From the NCBI GenBank assembly GCA_030733815.1, contig JAUZQE010000028.1, positions 1 to 37,994 of the forward strand: a stretch of DNA of 37,994 bases. The letters run 5' to 3'. The notes beneath the pieces are model-generated. The model saw only the letters and a program-made list of their open reading frames with translations. It searched no databases and had not been told where the DNA came from. This DNA is from Yanghanlia caeni. Its GTDB lineage: Bacteria > Pseudomonadota > Gammaproteobacteria > Burkholderiales > Burkholderiaceae_B. Position 1 is the first letter of the stretch, and every line of letters begins with the position of its first letter. Shown piece after piece: positions 30,476-37,994 of the stretch. The position numbers and the translations under genes were made by a program.

Positions 30476-31542
30476 GCCCTGCGTCCTCCCCTCGGCCCGC
30501 CGTCATGCAGGGGCACGAGGCGCATTGCCTTGACGAACGATGCCCCCTGATCGGCCGGCAACGGCACATCGGTACGTTCGGCAACGCGCATGATCGCCGA
30601 GCGGGCCCGCACATTCTCGGCGGCTTCCTCGGCAGTGGGTGTGACCTTGCCCAGAGACACAAGCACCGGCCTGGGCATCTGACTTTCGGGGATGGGCAGG
30701 CGCGCCAGCTCGGCGGCCGGGCGCGCTGCTGCGGCGATGCATTGCTTCACCATGCGGTCTTCCAGCGAGTGAAAGCTGATGATCGCCAGCCGGCCGCCCG
30801 GAGCCAGCACCCTCAGAGCTGCCGCGAGGGCGCGAGCGAGTTCCTGGAGTTCCTGGTTGATGTGAATCCGTATAGCTTGAAAGGTGCGTGTGGCCGGATG
30901 CTGGCCTTTCTCGCGAGTGCGGACGGCGCCGGCGACGAGCTCGGCGAGGTCGAGCGTGGAGCGCAGCGGCCGGGATTCGCGGCCAGCAACAATCGCCTTT
31001 GCAATCTGGAAAGCAAACCGTTCTTCGCCATAATTTGCTATGACCTCCTTAATTTCTTGCAGGCCGGCTTCGGCCAGCCATTGCGCAGCGGTGATGCCGC
31101 CACTGGTGTCCATGCGCATGTCGAGCGGCCCTTCCTTCATGAAGGAAAAACCGCGCGTTGCGTCGTCGATCTGGGGGGAAGACACGCCAAGGTCGAGCAG
31201 CACCCCGTGCACGGGGCCCACGCTCAGGCGCTCGAGGTGCTCGGGCATGTCGCCAAAGCCGCCGTGCACCACCTTCACGCGCGGGTCCTGCGCCTGCAGG
31301 GCGTGGGCTACGGCAATGGCTTGCGGGTCTTTGTCGAACACGATCAGCGTGGCCTCGGGGGCCAGGCGCTCGAGCAGCCGGCGGCTATGACCGCCGCGGC
31401 CGAACGTTCCGTCGACATAGATGCCGTCGGGTGCGGGAGCGGGCAGGGATTCCGGCCGCGGCCCGCGACGCTTGCCGAACGAAACGTTCAGCAACGCGTC
31501 GACTGCGGGCTCCAACAGCACGGAACGGTGTGCGAATTCCAT
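30472..31542 (-). CDS. rsmH: 16S rRNA m4C1402 methyltransferase RsmH
   Basis: RsmH (MraW) N4-methylates C1402 of 16S rRNA using SAM. The 356 residues begin with [14 protein letters not shown], then [17 protein letters not shown] (SAM-binding motif I), [12 protein letters not shown] (motif IV), [15 protein letters not shown], and the later [11 protein letters not shown] and [13 protein letters not shown]. It is somewhat longer than E. coli RsmH (313), partly from an insertion in the N-terminal part ([15 protein letters not shown]). It begins 7 nt after the mraZ stop and overlaps ftsL in ATGA. Confidence 0.97.
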   Translation of the reverse strand: MEFAHRSVLLEPAVDALLNVSFGKRRGPRPESLPAPAPDGIYVDGTFGRGGHSRRLLERLAPEATLIVFDKDPQAIAVAHALQAQDPRVKVVHGGFGDMPEHLERLSVGPVHGVLLDLGVSSPQIDDATRGFSFMKEGPLDMRMDTSGGITAAQWLAEAGLQEIKEVIANYGEERFAFQIAKAIVAGRESRPLRSTLDLAELVAGAVRTREKGQHPATRTFQAIRIHINQELQELARALAAALRVLAPGGRLAIISFHSLEDRMVKQCIAAAARPAAELARLPIPESQMPRPVLVSLGKVTPTAEEAAENVRARSAIMRVAERTDVPLPADQGASFVKAMRLVPLHDGGPRGGRRA

Positions 31543-31549
31543 AAACCGC

Positions 31550-31978
31550 TCAGAAAGAAAATTGATTCAGAATTTCCGACATGCCCTTGGCCAGGTCCTC
31601 GGCCTCGCGGCGCTGCAGAGTCACGGCGTCCCAGAGCTCGAAATGGCCGCCCATGCCCAGCAGCATGACTTCCTTGCTGAGCCCTGCGGCACTGCGCAAT
31701 TCGGGCGCGACCAGAATGCGCCCTGCTCCGTCGATATCGACGTCCTGAGCATTTCCCAACATGAGTCGCTGTAAAACGCGTGCGCCCGCCGGAAGGCGGG
31801 CGATTTCTTCGCGTTTGGTTTCCCACACGGGGCGGGGATACACCAGCAGGCAGCCATCGGGGTGGCGTGTGAGCGTAAGCTGCCCGTTGCACTGGGCCGC
31901 GAGCGCGTCACGATGCCGGGTCGGCACGGTAAGCCGCCCCTTAGCATCCAACGAGAGTGCGCTGCTGCCCTGGAACAA
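31550..31978 (-). CDS. mraZ: Transcriptional regulator MraZ
   Basis: MraZ is an AbrB/SpoVT-like double-domain protein that represses the dcw operon by binding direct repeats in its own promoter. Both SpoVT-AbrB-like domains are seen: [21 protein letters not shown] and [21 protein letters not shown]. The start is probably TTG at 31978, giving 142 residues beginning (M)FQGSS as in most MraZ proteins, with GGGG about 9 nt upstream. A GTG at 32002 is in frame, but it lies inside the operator repeats only about 12 nt from the predicted transcription start, so I prefer TTG. First gene of the dcw cluster. Confidence 0.95.
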   Translation of the reverse strand: MFQGSSALSLDAKGRLTVPTRHRDALAAQCNGQLTLTRHPDGCLLVYPRPVWETKREEIARLPAGARVLQRLMLGNAQDVDIDGAGRILVAPELRSAAGLSKEVMLLGMGGHFELWDAVTLQRREAEDLAKGMSEILNQFSF

Positions 31979-31982
31979 GATG

Positions 31983-32022
31983 AAATCCCCACTTTCACAC
32001 ACATTATCCTACTTTCTCCCAC
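31983..32022 (-). promoter_or_regulatory. MraZ operator: four 10-bp repeats
   Basis: On the minus strand four successive 10-bp units begin GTGGG (32013-32022), GTAGG (32003-32012), GTGTG (31993-32002) and GTGGG (31983-31992). Known MraZ sites are GTGGG-like repeats with 10-bp periodicity, so this is a clear autoregulatory operator with two perfect and two degenerate copies. It covers the -10 edge, the predicted start site and the ribosome site. Confidence 0.82.
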
Positions 32023-32049
32023 TCTACGGTAAGCCAAACAGCCGGTCAA
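32021..32049 (-). promoter_or_regulatory. Main dcw operon promoter (Pmra)
   Basis: Minus strand: -35 TTGACC (32044-32049), 17-nt spacer, -10 TAGAGT (32021-32026). The predicted start near 32014 leaves about 35 nt before the mraZ TTG. The first operator repeat touches the -10 element, which fits repression by blocking polymerase. Confidence 0.7.
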
Positions 32050-32152
32050 GCGCCGGTAGCGATTTTTTTCAATCACAACAAGCACTTAGCGCCGCTTTTG
32101 GTGTGGTGGCGCAGAAAAACCATTTGTAAATCAAGGGATTGCCGCGACTATT

Positions 32153-32178
32153 AAAAGCACTTCCTGAGGAATAGGAAG
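32153..32178 (-). terminator. Probable terminator of rnpB
   Basis: CTTCCT (32160-32165) and AGGAAG (32173-32178) form a 6-bp stem around a 7-nt loop, 21 nt past the 3' end of RNase P RNA. On the minus strand it is followed by TGC and then TTTT (32153-32156). The stem is short, so termination may be partial; it separates rnpB from the dcw promoter. Confidence 0.5.
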
Positions 32179-32199
32179 CAGGAGGGGGTTAACCAGTAT

Positions 32200-32600
32200 G
32201 TGAGGCGGGTCTGTAGGCCGGATTCTGTACGCCGTTTGACCGGCGGGCAATCATTCATCTGGGCGCGCCATTGCTGACACGCTCATGCCATCTACCCGCA
32301 TGCTCGGGCGGGCCGCCCTTTCGGCTGCGAACAGCCTGCGCATGCCTATTTGATGTTGCTCCGGGTAGAGGTTGCCGCGTTTCACCCTGCAGCGTCATGA
32401 CGGCGAACCGCCATGGAGTACCGAGTGGCCGTACCCGTGCCCGTGAGAGCCCCCGCCGCAGACTCGTCTCTGTGGCCCTGTTCCTCGGCTTGGCGGCACG
32501 TGCGTGCCGCGACGCCGGACGGCCGTTAGCCGTTACCCTGCCCTGCGGAGTCCGGACCTTCCTCGATGCCTGAGCACCGCGATTGCCCGACCCACCCCAC
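32200..32600 (-). ncRNA. rnpB: RNase P RNA (class A)
   Basis: This is the catalytic RNA that cuts 5' leaders from tRNA precursors. On the minus strand the conserved 5' core GAGGAAGGTCCGGACTCC lies at 32547-32564, and the 3' core ACAGAATCCGGCCTA at 32214-32228. The ends GTGGGGTGGGTC and GACCCGCCTCAC pair over 12 positions, two of them G-U, forming helix P1 and fixing the limits. The usual 5' core is GAGGAAAGTCC, so one base differs. The length of about 400 nt suits a bacterial type A RNA. It is divergent from uup. Confidence 0.95.
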
Positions 32601-32606
32601 TGCGGC

Positions 32607-32612
32607 ATTGTA
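32607..32612 (-). promoter_or_regulatory. -10 element of rnpB
   Basis: TACAAT on the minus strand is placed so that the seventh base after it is the first base of RNase P RNA (32600). No strong -35 is seen at 16-18 nt upstream; only A-rich sequence occurs there. Confidence 0.45.
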
Positions 32613-32641
32613 ACCTGCGACAATAGGGATTTTTGCAGGTT
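32612..32641. other. AACCTGC/GCAGGTT dyad between rnpB and uup
   Basis: A perfect 7-bp inverted repeat, AACCTGC (32612-32618) and GCAGGTT (32635-32641), with a 16-nt AT-rich spacer lies in the 58-nt gap between the divergent rnpB and uup. It overlaps the rnpB upstream region and the expected uup leader, so it could be an operator or a leader hairpin. Confidence 0.35.
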
Positions 32642-32658
32642 TTCCAATCTTCCTCGTC

Positions 32659-34503
32659 ATGGCCGTATCTCTCATCACCCTTACCGACGTTCATCTGGCG
32701 TTCGGGCACCACGCCCTGCTTGACGGTGCCGAACTCACGATTCAGCAAGGCGAACGTATCGGCCTGATCGGTCGCAACGGTGCGGGCAAGTCTTCACTGC
32801 TCAAGATCCTCGACGGGCGCCTCGATCCCGACGACGGCGAGGTCATGCGCATGAGCGGCCTTACTGTGGCCACCGTCGAACAGGAGCCGGCGCTCGACGA
32901 CGATGCCACCATCATGGAATTCCTGTGCGGCGATTACATCGAACGTGAAGACTGGCAGCGCCCGGCGGTAGCGGGCGCACTCATCGATCAGCTGGGCCTG
33001 CAGGCCGACGCGCGCATCGCGTCGCTGTCAGGCGGCACACGCAAACGCGTCGCGCTGGCGCGGGCGCTGGCCGATCAGCCCGACCTGCTGCTGCTCGACG
33101 AACCCACCAACCACCTCGATTTCGACGGCATTCTCTGGCTGCAGAACATGCTGGCCGAAACGCGCTGCACCGTCGTCGTCATCACGCACGACCGGCGTTT
33201 CCTCGATGAGGCCGCCACGCGCATCGTGGAACTCGACCGCGGCCGGCTCTACAGCTTCCCGGGCAACTTTTCGCAGTGGCAGGCGCGCAAGGCCGACATG
33301 CTGGAAGCCGAACAGCAGCAGCAGGCCCGCTTCGACAAATTCCTAGCACAGGAAGAAGCCTGGATTCGCAAGGGCGTGGAAGCGCGGCGCACACGCAATG
33401 AGGGGCGGGTTCGCCGTCTGGAACAGTTGCGGCGCGAACGTGCGGAACGACGCGAACGCATGGGCAACGTACGCATGGCCGTGGCCGAGGGCGCGCGTTC
33501 GGGCAAGCTGGTCGCCGAACTGCAAAACGTCAGCCACAGTTTCGGCGAGCGCGTGATCGTACGCAATCTGTCGACCACCATCATGCGGCGCGACCGCATT
33601 GGCCTCATCGGGCCCAACGGAGCGGGCAAAACCACGCTGCTGCGCATCATTCTGGGGGAACTCAAGCCTAACAGCGGCACGGTGCGCCTGGGCACGCAGC
33701 TCACGGTGGGCTACTTCGACCAGATGCGCGCGGGGCTCGACGAAGCGGCCACGCTCGCCGAAGTCATCAATCCGGGCAGCGAATGGGTCGAAATCGGCGA
33801 TCAGCGCAAGCATGTCATGAGCTATCTCGAAGACTTCCTGTTTCCTCCGGCGCGCGCGCAGTCACCGGTGTCGAGCCTGTCGGGCGGCGAACGCGCACGG
33901 CTTGCGCTCGCCCGCATGTTTGCCCGGCCCACCAACGTGCTGGTGCTCGACGAGCCCACCAACGACCTGGACATCGAAACACTCGAACTGCTGGAAGACC
34001 TTCTGCAAGACTACAGTGGCACCGTGCTGCTGGTGAGCCACGATCGCGCCTTCCTCGACAACGTGGTCACCCAGACGCTGGTGGCCGAAGGCAACGGGGT
34101 GTGGCGCGAGTACGCGGGAGGTTATGAAGACTGGATCGTGCAACGCGCAGCCGACACGCCGGCGCCGGCACCCGCAGCAGCCCGAAAGACCACCCCTGCG
34201 ACAAGCGAAAAGACGAAGGAAGCGGCACCCGCCGCCGCGCCCCGACGCCGGGGTGGCAGCAGCCGGCTCACCAACTGGGAAGCCCGCGAACTGGAAGGAT
34301 TGCCCGACGCCATTGCCGAAGTCGAGGCACGGCAGGAGGCCCTTGGTGCCGAACTGGCCGACCCTGCCCTGTATCAGCAGAATCCGGAACGCGTCAGCCA
34401 GATCAACGAAGAACTCGCCGCGCTGGAAACCCGGTTGACCGAACTGTTCGACCGCTGGGAACTGCTTGAATCGAAACGGGCCGACCAGCAGGACGCCGAC
34501 TGA
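32659..34503 (+). CDS. uup: ABC-F family ATPase Uup
   Basis: The 614-residue protein has two ABC ATPase domains and no membrane segments, the ABC-F layout. Members bind ribosomes, and Uup also influences DNA transactions such as transposon excision. Domain 1 has Walker A GRNGAGKSS (about 38-46), signature SLSGGTRKR and Walker B LLLLDEPTNHLDFDG. Domain 2 has GPNGAGKTT, SLSGGERAR and VLVLDEPTNDLDIE. They are joined by the basic helical linker, and the C-terminus after about 515 has a charged, coiled-coil-like extension (LTNWEARELEGLPDAIAEVE) that marks Uup over other ABC-F proteins. The SD before ATG 32659 is weak. It converges with pyrC. Confidence 0.93.
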   Translation: MAVSLITLTDVHLAFGHHALLDGAELTIQQGERIGLIGRNGAGKSSLLKILDGRLDPDDGEVMRMSGLTVATVEQEPALDDDATIMEFLCGDYIEREDWQRPAVAGALIDQLGLQADARIASLSGGTRKRVALARALADQPDLLLLDEPTNHLDFDGILWLQNMLAETRCTVVVITHDRRFLDEAATRIVELDRGRLYSFPGNFSQWQARKADMLEAEQQQQARFDKFLAQEEAWIRKGVEARRTRNEGRVRRLEQLRRERAERRERMGNVRMAVAEGARSGKLVAELQNVSHSFGERVIVRNLSTTIMRRDRIGLIGPNGAGKTTLLRIILGELKPNSGTVRLGTQLTVGYFDQMRAGLDEAATLAEVINPGSEWVEIGDQRKHVMSYLEDFLFPPARAQSPVSSLSGGERARLALARMFARPTNVLVLDEPTNDLDIETLELLEDLLQDYSGTVLLVSHDRAFLDNVVTQTLVAEGNGVWREYAGGYEDWIVQRAADTPAPAPAAARKTTPATSEKTKEAAPAAAPRRRGGSSRLTNWEARELEGLPDAIAEVEARQEALGAELADPALYQQNPERVSQINEELAALETRLTELFDRWELLESKRADQQDAD

Positions 34504-34554
34504 GGCGTGCGCAATGTCTGCCCCAGTGGCTCCGAAGCGGGGTTATCCCCACAT
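34504..34554. other. Convergent uup-pyrC gap with small palindrome
   Basis: The 51-nt gap between two convergent stops contains GGGG-TTAT-CCCC (34539-34550), and a further CCCC upstream could compete for pairing. No T-run follows on either strand, so a terminator is not established. Confidence 0.25.
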
Positions 34555-35634
34555 CTAAACGTTTGAGGGGGCCGCCACGCGCCACTGCAGCGTTTCGCCG
34601 GCCGCCAACGGCACCAGCGTGGCGTCGCCACCCATCGGCAGACTTTCAGGAATGGTCAAGGGTTGTCGTTCAAGGGTGAGCGTACCCGTGTTGGTGGGCA
34701 GGCCATAAAACGCCGGCCCGTTCAGACTGGCGAATGCCTCGAGGCGATCAAGGCGCCCGGCACGCTCGAACGCGGTGGCGTATAGCTCCATGGCATGAAG
34801 CGCGGTGTAGCAGCCGGCGCAGCCACAGGCGTGTTCTTTCAGATCGCGCGCATGGGGTGCACTGTCGGTGCCCAGGAAGAAGCGCGGCGAATCGCTGGTC
34901 GCGGCCTCGATGAGCGCCTGGCGGTGGATTTCACGCTTGAGCACCGGCAGACAATACCAATGAGGCCGCAATCCGCCCTGAAAGATGGCATTGCGGTTGT
35001 ACAGCAGATGGTGTGCGGTGATCGTTGCTGCAATGGGGCCCTCGGCGTCGCGCACGTACTGCACGCCATCGCGGGTCGTCAGGTGCTCGAACACCACCTT
35101 CAGTTCGGGGAAATCCTTGCGCAGCGGAATCATGACCCGGTCGATGAACACGGCTTCACGATCGAAGATATCGACCTGCGGGTCGGTAACTTCGCCGTGC
35201 ACCAGCAAGGGCATGCCCAATTCCTGCAGCGCCTCGAGCGCCGGACGACAGCGCCCCAGCAGATCGGTGACACCCGCATCGGAATTGGTGGTGGCGCCGG
35301 CCGGGTACAGCTTCACGGCATGCACCACGCCCGTGCCATGGGCCATGCGCAATTCGTCCGGCGAAGTATTGTCGGTCAGGTACAGCGTCATCAGGGGGGT
35401 GAACGACGTATCGGGCAACCCGGCTTGCGCCACCGCGTCGAGAATGCGTTCACGGTACTCCAGTGCCTGCTCGGTGGTGGTGACGGGCGGTCGCAGGTTG
35501 GGCATCACGATGGCGCGCTGAAACTGACGCGCCGTGTCGGCCACCACGGCACCGAGCGTGTCGCCGTCGCGCAAATGCAGGTGCCAATCGTCGGGGCGGA
35601 TGAGCGTAAGAGTCTGAGGTACGGAATCTGACAT
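34555..35634 (-). CDS. pyrC: Dihydroorotase PyrC (class II type)
   Basis: PyrC catalyses the reversible cyclisation of carbamoyl-aspartate to dihydroorotate in pyrimidine synthesis. The 359 residues match the E. coli-like enzyme. Binuclear zinc ligands are visible: DWHLHLRD, the carbamylated Lys in [27 protein letters not shown], and LGTDSAPH with the catalytic Asp. The start ATG at 35634 ([18 protein letters not shown]) is 8 nt after the stop of the amidohydrolase gene, so the two are probably one transcript. No SD stands out. The longer upstream frame overlaps the amidohydrolase and is not coding. Confidence 0.97.
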   Translation of the reverse strand: MSDSVPQTLTLIRPDDWHLHLRDGDTLGAVVADTARQFQRAIVMPNLRPPVTTTEQALEYRERILDAVAQAGLPDTSFTPLMTLYLTDNTSPDELRMAHGTGVVHAVKLYPAGATTNSDAGVTDLLGRCRPALEALQELGMPLLVHGEVTDPQVDIFDREAVFIDRVMIPLRKDFPELKVVFEHLTTRDGVQYVRDAEGPIAATITAHHLLYNRNAIFQGGLRPHWYCLPVLKREIHRQALIEAATSDSPRFFLGTDSAPHARDLKEHACGCAGCYTALHAMELYATAFERAGRLDRLEAFASLNGPAFYGLPTNTGTLTLERQPLTIPESLPMGGDATLVPLAAGETLQWRVAAPSNV

Positions 35635-35642
35635 GGAGTTCA

Positions 35643-36848
35643 CTAGGGCTTGGCGCCACCGGCGAGCGGCATGCTGCGCTCGACCAGCCGCACGAACATT
35701 GCGCAGCCTTCCGGAATGACGGCATCGTTGAAATCGAACGCAGCATTGTGCAGCACGCAGCCCGATTCGGCCCCGCCCTGCCCCAGCCGGAAGTAGGCGC
35801 CCGGCCGCTGCTGCAACATGAAGGAAAAATCTTCGGAACCCATGGAGGGTTGCAGATCGGGCACCACCCGATCGGCCCCGAAAAGCTCGGTGGCGACGTC
35901 GACGACCATCTCGGCATGGCTCGGCGTATTGATGGTGGCCGGAAACATGCGGGTGTACTCCAATTCGATACGTGCCCTGAACGCTGAGGCGATCCCGTCG
36001 ACCACCTCCTGCATGCGGGTGGCGATCTGTTCCTGAACCACCGGGCTGAATGTTCGCACCGTGCCCACCATGCGCGCGTCGTGCGGGATGACGTTCATGG
36101 CATCGATGCGCCCGGCGGTGACGGCTGCAATCGTGAGCACGGCGGCATCGGGCGCCGGCACATTGCGTGAAACGATGGTCTGCAGCGCCGTCACGAGCTG
36201 CGCCGCAATCACCACCGGATCGTTGGTCTGGTACGGGTGAGCGCCATGCCCTCCCTTGCCGTGAATCTGGATCGAAAACTGATCGGCCGCAGCCATCATG
36301 GGCCCGGGATTCACCCCTATCACACCGGGCGGCAGGCCTGGCCAATTATGCAGCGCGTACACCGCATCGCAGTGAAAGCGCTCAAACAGGCCGTCGTCAA
36401 GCATGGCCTGCGCGCCGCCCAGCCCTTCTTCCGCGGGCTGAAAAATGAGCACCACGCGCCCATTGAAATTGCGCGTCTCGGCAAGATAGCGGGCCGCACC
36501 CAGAAGAATGGCCGTATGCCCATCGTGACCGCAGGCGTGCATGACGCCAGGGCGGGTCGAACGGTACGGCTGCGTACCCGTTTCGTGTATGGGCAGGGCA
36601 TCCATATCGGCTCGCAGACCGATCGAGCGGCCGCTGTCGTTTGCCTTGCCCTCGAGTACGCCCACCACGCCCGTGCGGCCAATGCCGGTATGCACCTGGT
36701 AGCCCAGCGCCTGCAGCATGCGCGCCACCATGGCCGAGGTGCGCACTTCCTGGAACCCGAGTTCGGGGTGCGCGTGAATGTCGCGGCGTATGGCGACCAG
36801 CTCGTCGTGGAACATGCTGACGGCACGAACTACATGTTGATACGACAT
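35643..36848 (-). CDS. M20 family metallo-amidohydrolase (hippurate hydrolase-like)
   Basis: This is a second M20 amidohydrolase of 401 residues, the same length as the one at 6080-7285 and clearly a paralogue. It has [11 protein letters not shown], metal-binding [20 protein letters not shown] with the catalytic Glu, [19 protein letters not shown] in the lid domain and [11 protein letters not shown] near the end. The N-terminal choice is ATG 36848 ([10 protein letters not shown]) with AGGGA upstream; an extension to 36887 lacks homology. The substrate is unknown, with N-acyl amino acids likely for the family. It probably shares a transcript with pyrC. Confidence 0.92.
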   Translation of the reverse strand: MSYQHVVRAVSMFHDELVAIRRDIHAHPELGFQEVRTSAMVARMLQALGYQVHTGIGRTGVVGVLEGKANDSGRSIGLRADMDALPIHETGTQPYRSTRPGVMHACGHDGHTAILLGAARYLAETRNFNGRVVLIFQPAEEGLGGAQAMLDDGLFERFHCDAVYALHNWPGLPPGVIGVNPGPMMAAADQFSIQIHGKGGHGAHPYQTNDPVVIAAQLVTALQTIVSRNVPAPDAAVLTIAAVTAGRIDAMNVIPHDARMVGTVRTFSPVVQEQIATRMQEVVDGIASAFRARIELEYTRMFPATINTPSHAEMVVDVATELFGADRVVPDLQPSMGSEDFSFMLQQRPGAYFRLGQGGAESGCVLHNAAFDFNDAVIPEGCAMFVRLVERSMPLAGGAKP

Positions 36849-36882
36849 TCTCGCGAAATCCCTGGACAATCTTGATGTAAGA

Positions 36883-36915
36883 CGCAAAGCGGTACATTAA
36901 CATAGCGGCTTTGCG
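36883..36915. promoter_or_regulatory. CGCAAAGC/GCTTTGCG dyad in a divergent intergenic region
   Basis: CGCAAAGC (36883-36890) and GCTTTGCG (36908-36915) form a perfect 8-bp inverted repeat with a 17-nt AT-rich spacer. It lies 34 nt upstream of the amidohydrolase ATG in the 191-nt gap to the divergent SWIB gene. Spacing and place fit an operator; no regulator gene is adjacent. The rest of the gap shows no clear -35/-10 pair. Confidence 0.4.
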
Positions 36916-37039
36916 GCGTAGCTTCACTCAACGTCAATCAGCTCGTGGCGCATCGCACACAGGCCGCTGGCGCTGGCGTTTCACTCACGTTATGCTGCAA
37001 GCCATACTTCCGATTCACAAAACACAGGAGCCCAGTTCA

Positions 37040-37312
37040 ATGGCCACTACTCAGAAAACCGCACGCAAGCCCAATGCCGCGTTCATGAAACCCCTGACCC
37101 CGAGCGCCACGCTGGCGGCCGTGATCGGTTCCGAGCCGGTGCCCCGTACAGAAGTCACCAAGAAGATCTGGGACTACATCAAGAAGCACGATCTGCAAGA
37201 TCCGAAGAACCGCCGCAACATCAACGCCGACGACAAGCTGCGTCCCCTCTTCGGCAAAGACCAGGTCTCAATGTTCGAACTTACCAAGCTGGTCAGCGCA
37301 CACCTCAAGTGA
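37040..37312 (+). CDS. SWIB/MDM2 domain protein
   Basis: The 90-residue protein is a short basic N-terminal tail (about 1-15) plus a single SWIB domain (about 16-88). Visible conserved segments are FMKPLTPSATLAAVIG, RTEVTKKIWDYIKKHDLQD and NADDKLRPLFGKDQVSMFEL. SWIB is best known from eukaryotic SWI/SNF remodelling subunits, but stand-alone copies occur in Chlamydiae and in several Proteobacteria. The bacterial function is not established, and a DNA- or nucleoid-associated role is only an inference. AGGAG lies 9 nt before the ATG. A strong terminator follows. Confidence 0.92.
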   Translation: MATTQKTARKPNAAFMKPLTPSATLAAVIGSEPVPRTEVTKKIWDYIKKHDLQDPKNRRNINADDKLRPLFGKDQVSMFELTKLVSAHLK

Positions 37313-37367
37313 TGTGATGGCTACCGCGGCGCGTGGCGCCGCAATCCGTCGCGCAGGCGGTATAGAC

Positions 37368-37401
37368 AAAAAAACGCTGATCATTGATCAGCGTTTTTTT
37401 T
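37368..37401. terminator. Bidirectional intrinsic terminator
   Basis: CGCTGATC (37375-37382) and GATCAGCG (37386-37393) form a perfect stem around ATT. Seven A (37368-37374) precede it and eight T (37394-37401) follow. It can therefore stop the SWIB transcript on the plus strand and the convergent membrane-protein transcript on the minus strand. Confidence 0.93.
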
Positions 37402-37442
37402 GGCTGCTCCCGGGGGCGGCGAAGGCGAAAGCTACGAATGCT

Positions 37443-37811
37443 TCAGAAGCCCGGTGTGGGGGAATTGCCCGAAAATAGCGCAAGCCAGCCGCGCGCCACA
37501 CGATACACCACCCATACCAGGGCGATCAGACCGGTGAGCCAGCCGATGAAAATGAAGGTGGCAATGGCGCTCAGCGCAAACCACAGCAGCCCCCACCAGA
37601 AGGTCGCGATGATCCAGTCGAAGTGCGGGGCATACACGGTGCCAGCGGCGTCGGAACGCTTGAGATACGCCAATACGATGGCGGCAATGGTTGCTACGCC
37701 GAAAAAGCCTGCACTGATCAGGCCCAGGGCGAACAGACCATAGATCAGGTGCGTGAGTTTGCGTAAGGTGAGACCGGATTCCGGCTCGGGCTGCGGGAAA
37801 ACTTGCGACAT
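37443..37811 (-). CDS. DUF4870-like small membrane protein
   Basis: The 122-residue protein has three hydrophobic stretches, about residues 21-49, 65-85 and 86-104, with an intervening polar segment (KRSDAAGTVYAPHFDWII). This matches the small membrane proteins of the DUF4870/COG3671 type, whose function is unknown. CGGAG lies upstream of the ATG, and a -10-like TAAAAT on the minus strand lies at 37844-37849. It sits between the rRNA operon terminator and the terminator shared with the SWIB gene, so it is a single-gene unit. Confidence 0.82.
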   Translation of the reverse strand: MSQVFPQPEPESGLTLRKLTHLIYGLFALGLISAGFFGVATIAAIVLAYLKRSDAAGTVYAPHFDWIIATFWWGLLWFALSAIATFIFIGWLTGLIALVWVVYRVARGWLALFSGNSPTPGF

Positions 37812-37893
37812 GAAGTAGGTCTCCGTAACTCCACCAAAACTCCATTTTAGCCTATGGCCCGCGCCTCAATTAGCGTTGACGCCCTTTGAACGC

Positions 37894-37937
37894 AACAAAA
37901 AACAAAACCCCAGCGGGGTGTATCCGCTGGGGTTTTG
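37894..37937 (-). terminator. rRNA operon terminator
   Basis: A perfect 14-bp stem, 37903-37916 with 37924-37937, and a 7-nt loop is followed on the minus strand by a T-rich run (37894-37902). It begins about 10 nt past the 5S rRNA 3' end and is the strongest hairpin in the window. Confidence 0.93.
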
Positions 37938-37946
37938 AGGGATAAG

Positions 37947-37994
37947 TGCCTGACGATGACCTACTTTCACAGACGTCCGTCCACTATCATCGGC
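37947..37994 (-). rRNA. rrf: 5S rRNA, 3' end (partial)
   Basis: On the minus strand the last 48 nt match the 3' part of betaproteobacterial 5S rRNA: GCCGATGATAGTG at the window edge, then GTGAAAGTAGGTCATCGTC and the terminal GGCA of helix I. The 5' part and the rest of the rRNA operon lie beyond the right edge. Confidence 0.93.

Noticed and set aside
32000-32002. GTG start for mraZ
   Set aside because: It lies within the MraZ repeats and close to the predicted transcription start, and would add eight residues before the standard FQGSS start.

Overview
The window is high-GC chromosomal DNA from a betaproteobacterium, most likely Burkholderiales of the Alcaligenaceae type (Bordetella, Achromobacter or Pusillimonas-like). 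This rests on the division and cell wall (dcw) gene order, a fused MurE-MurF ligase of the kind known from Bordetella, the sequence of a 5S rRNA 3' end, and the protein families seen. It is mostly conserved core genome. The species cannot be named from the sequence alone. Phage, CRISPR and defence genes are not visible. The only mobile-element trace is a probable IS200/IS605-type right end at the extreme left.

Layout. 1-110: probable IS right end. 248-5115 (minus): mnmC, a GH31-like gene whose catalytic residues look lost, tRNA-Lys(UUU) with its own strong promoter, and a DUF2165 membrane protein directly behind the tRNA. 5202-9319 (plus): inositol-monophosphatase-family protein, M20 amidohydrolase, acyl-CoA thioesterase, and Mg2+ transporter mgtE. 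9407-16235: secA and an M23 peptidase (minus), dciA (plus), then lpxC and ftsZ (minus). 16349-31978 (minus): the dcw cluster, transcribed mraZ-rsmH-ftsL-ftsI-murEF-mraY-murD-ftsW-murG-murC-ddl-ftsQ-ftsA-ftsZ. A sigma70-like promoter overlapped by a four-copy, 10-bp-period MraZ operator drives it. 32200-32600 (minus): RNase P RNA. 32659-34503 (plus): ABC-F ATPase uup. 34555-36848 (minus): M20 amidohydrolase and pyrC. 37040-37312 (plus): SWIB-domain protein. 37443-37811 (minus): small membrane protein. 37894-37994 (minus): rRNA operon terminator and 5S rRNA 3' end.

How the genes work together. MurC, MurD and MurE-MurF build the UDP-MurNAc-pentapeptide, and Ddl supplies D-Ala-D-Ala. MraY and MurG make lipid II, which FtsW and FtsI polymerise and crosslink at the septum. 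FtsL, FtsQ, FtsA and FtsZ form the divisome scaffold. Most junctions are ATGA overlaps, so translation is probably coupled along the operon. lpxC (lipid A), secA (export) and the M23 hydrolase complete an envelope-biogenesis block.

No clearly new multi-gene system is evident. The most notable observations are the apparently dead GH31 protein between mnmC and one of the tRNAs that MnmC modifies, the CATG shared by the start codons of dciA and the M23 gene, the readable MraZ control region with a TTG start for mraZ, and several unexplained dyads in divergent intergenic regions.
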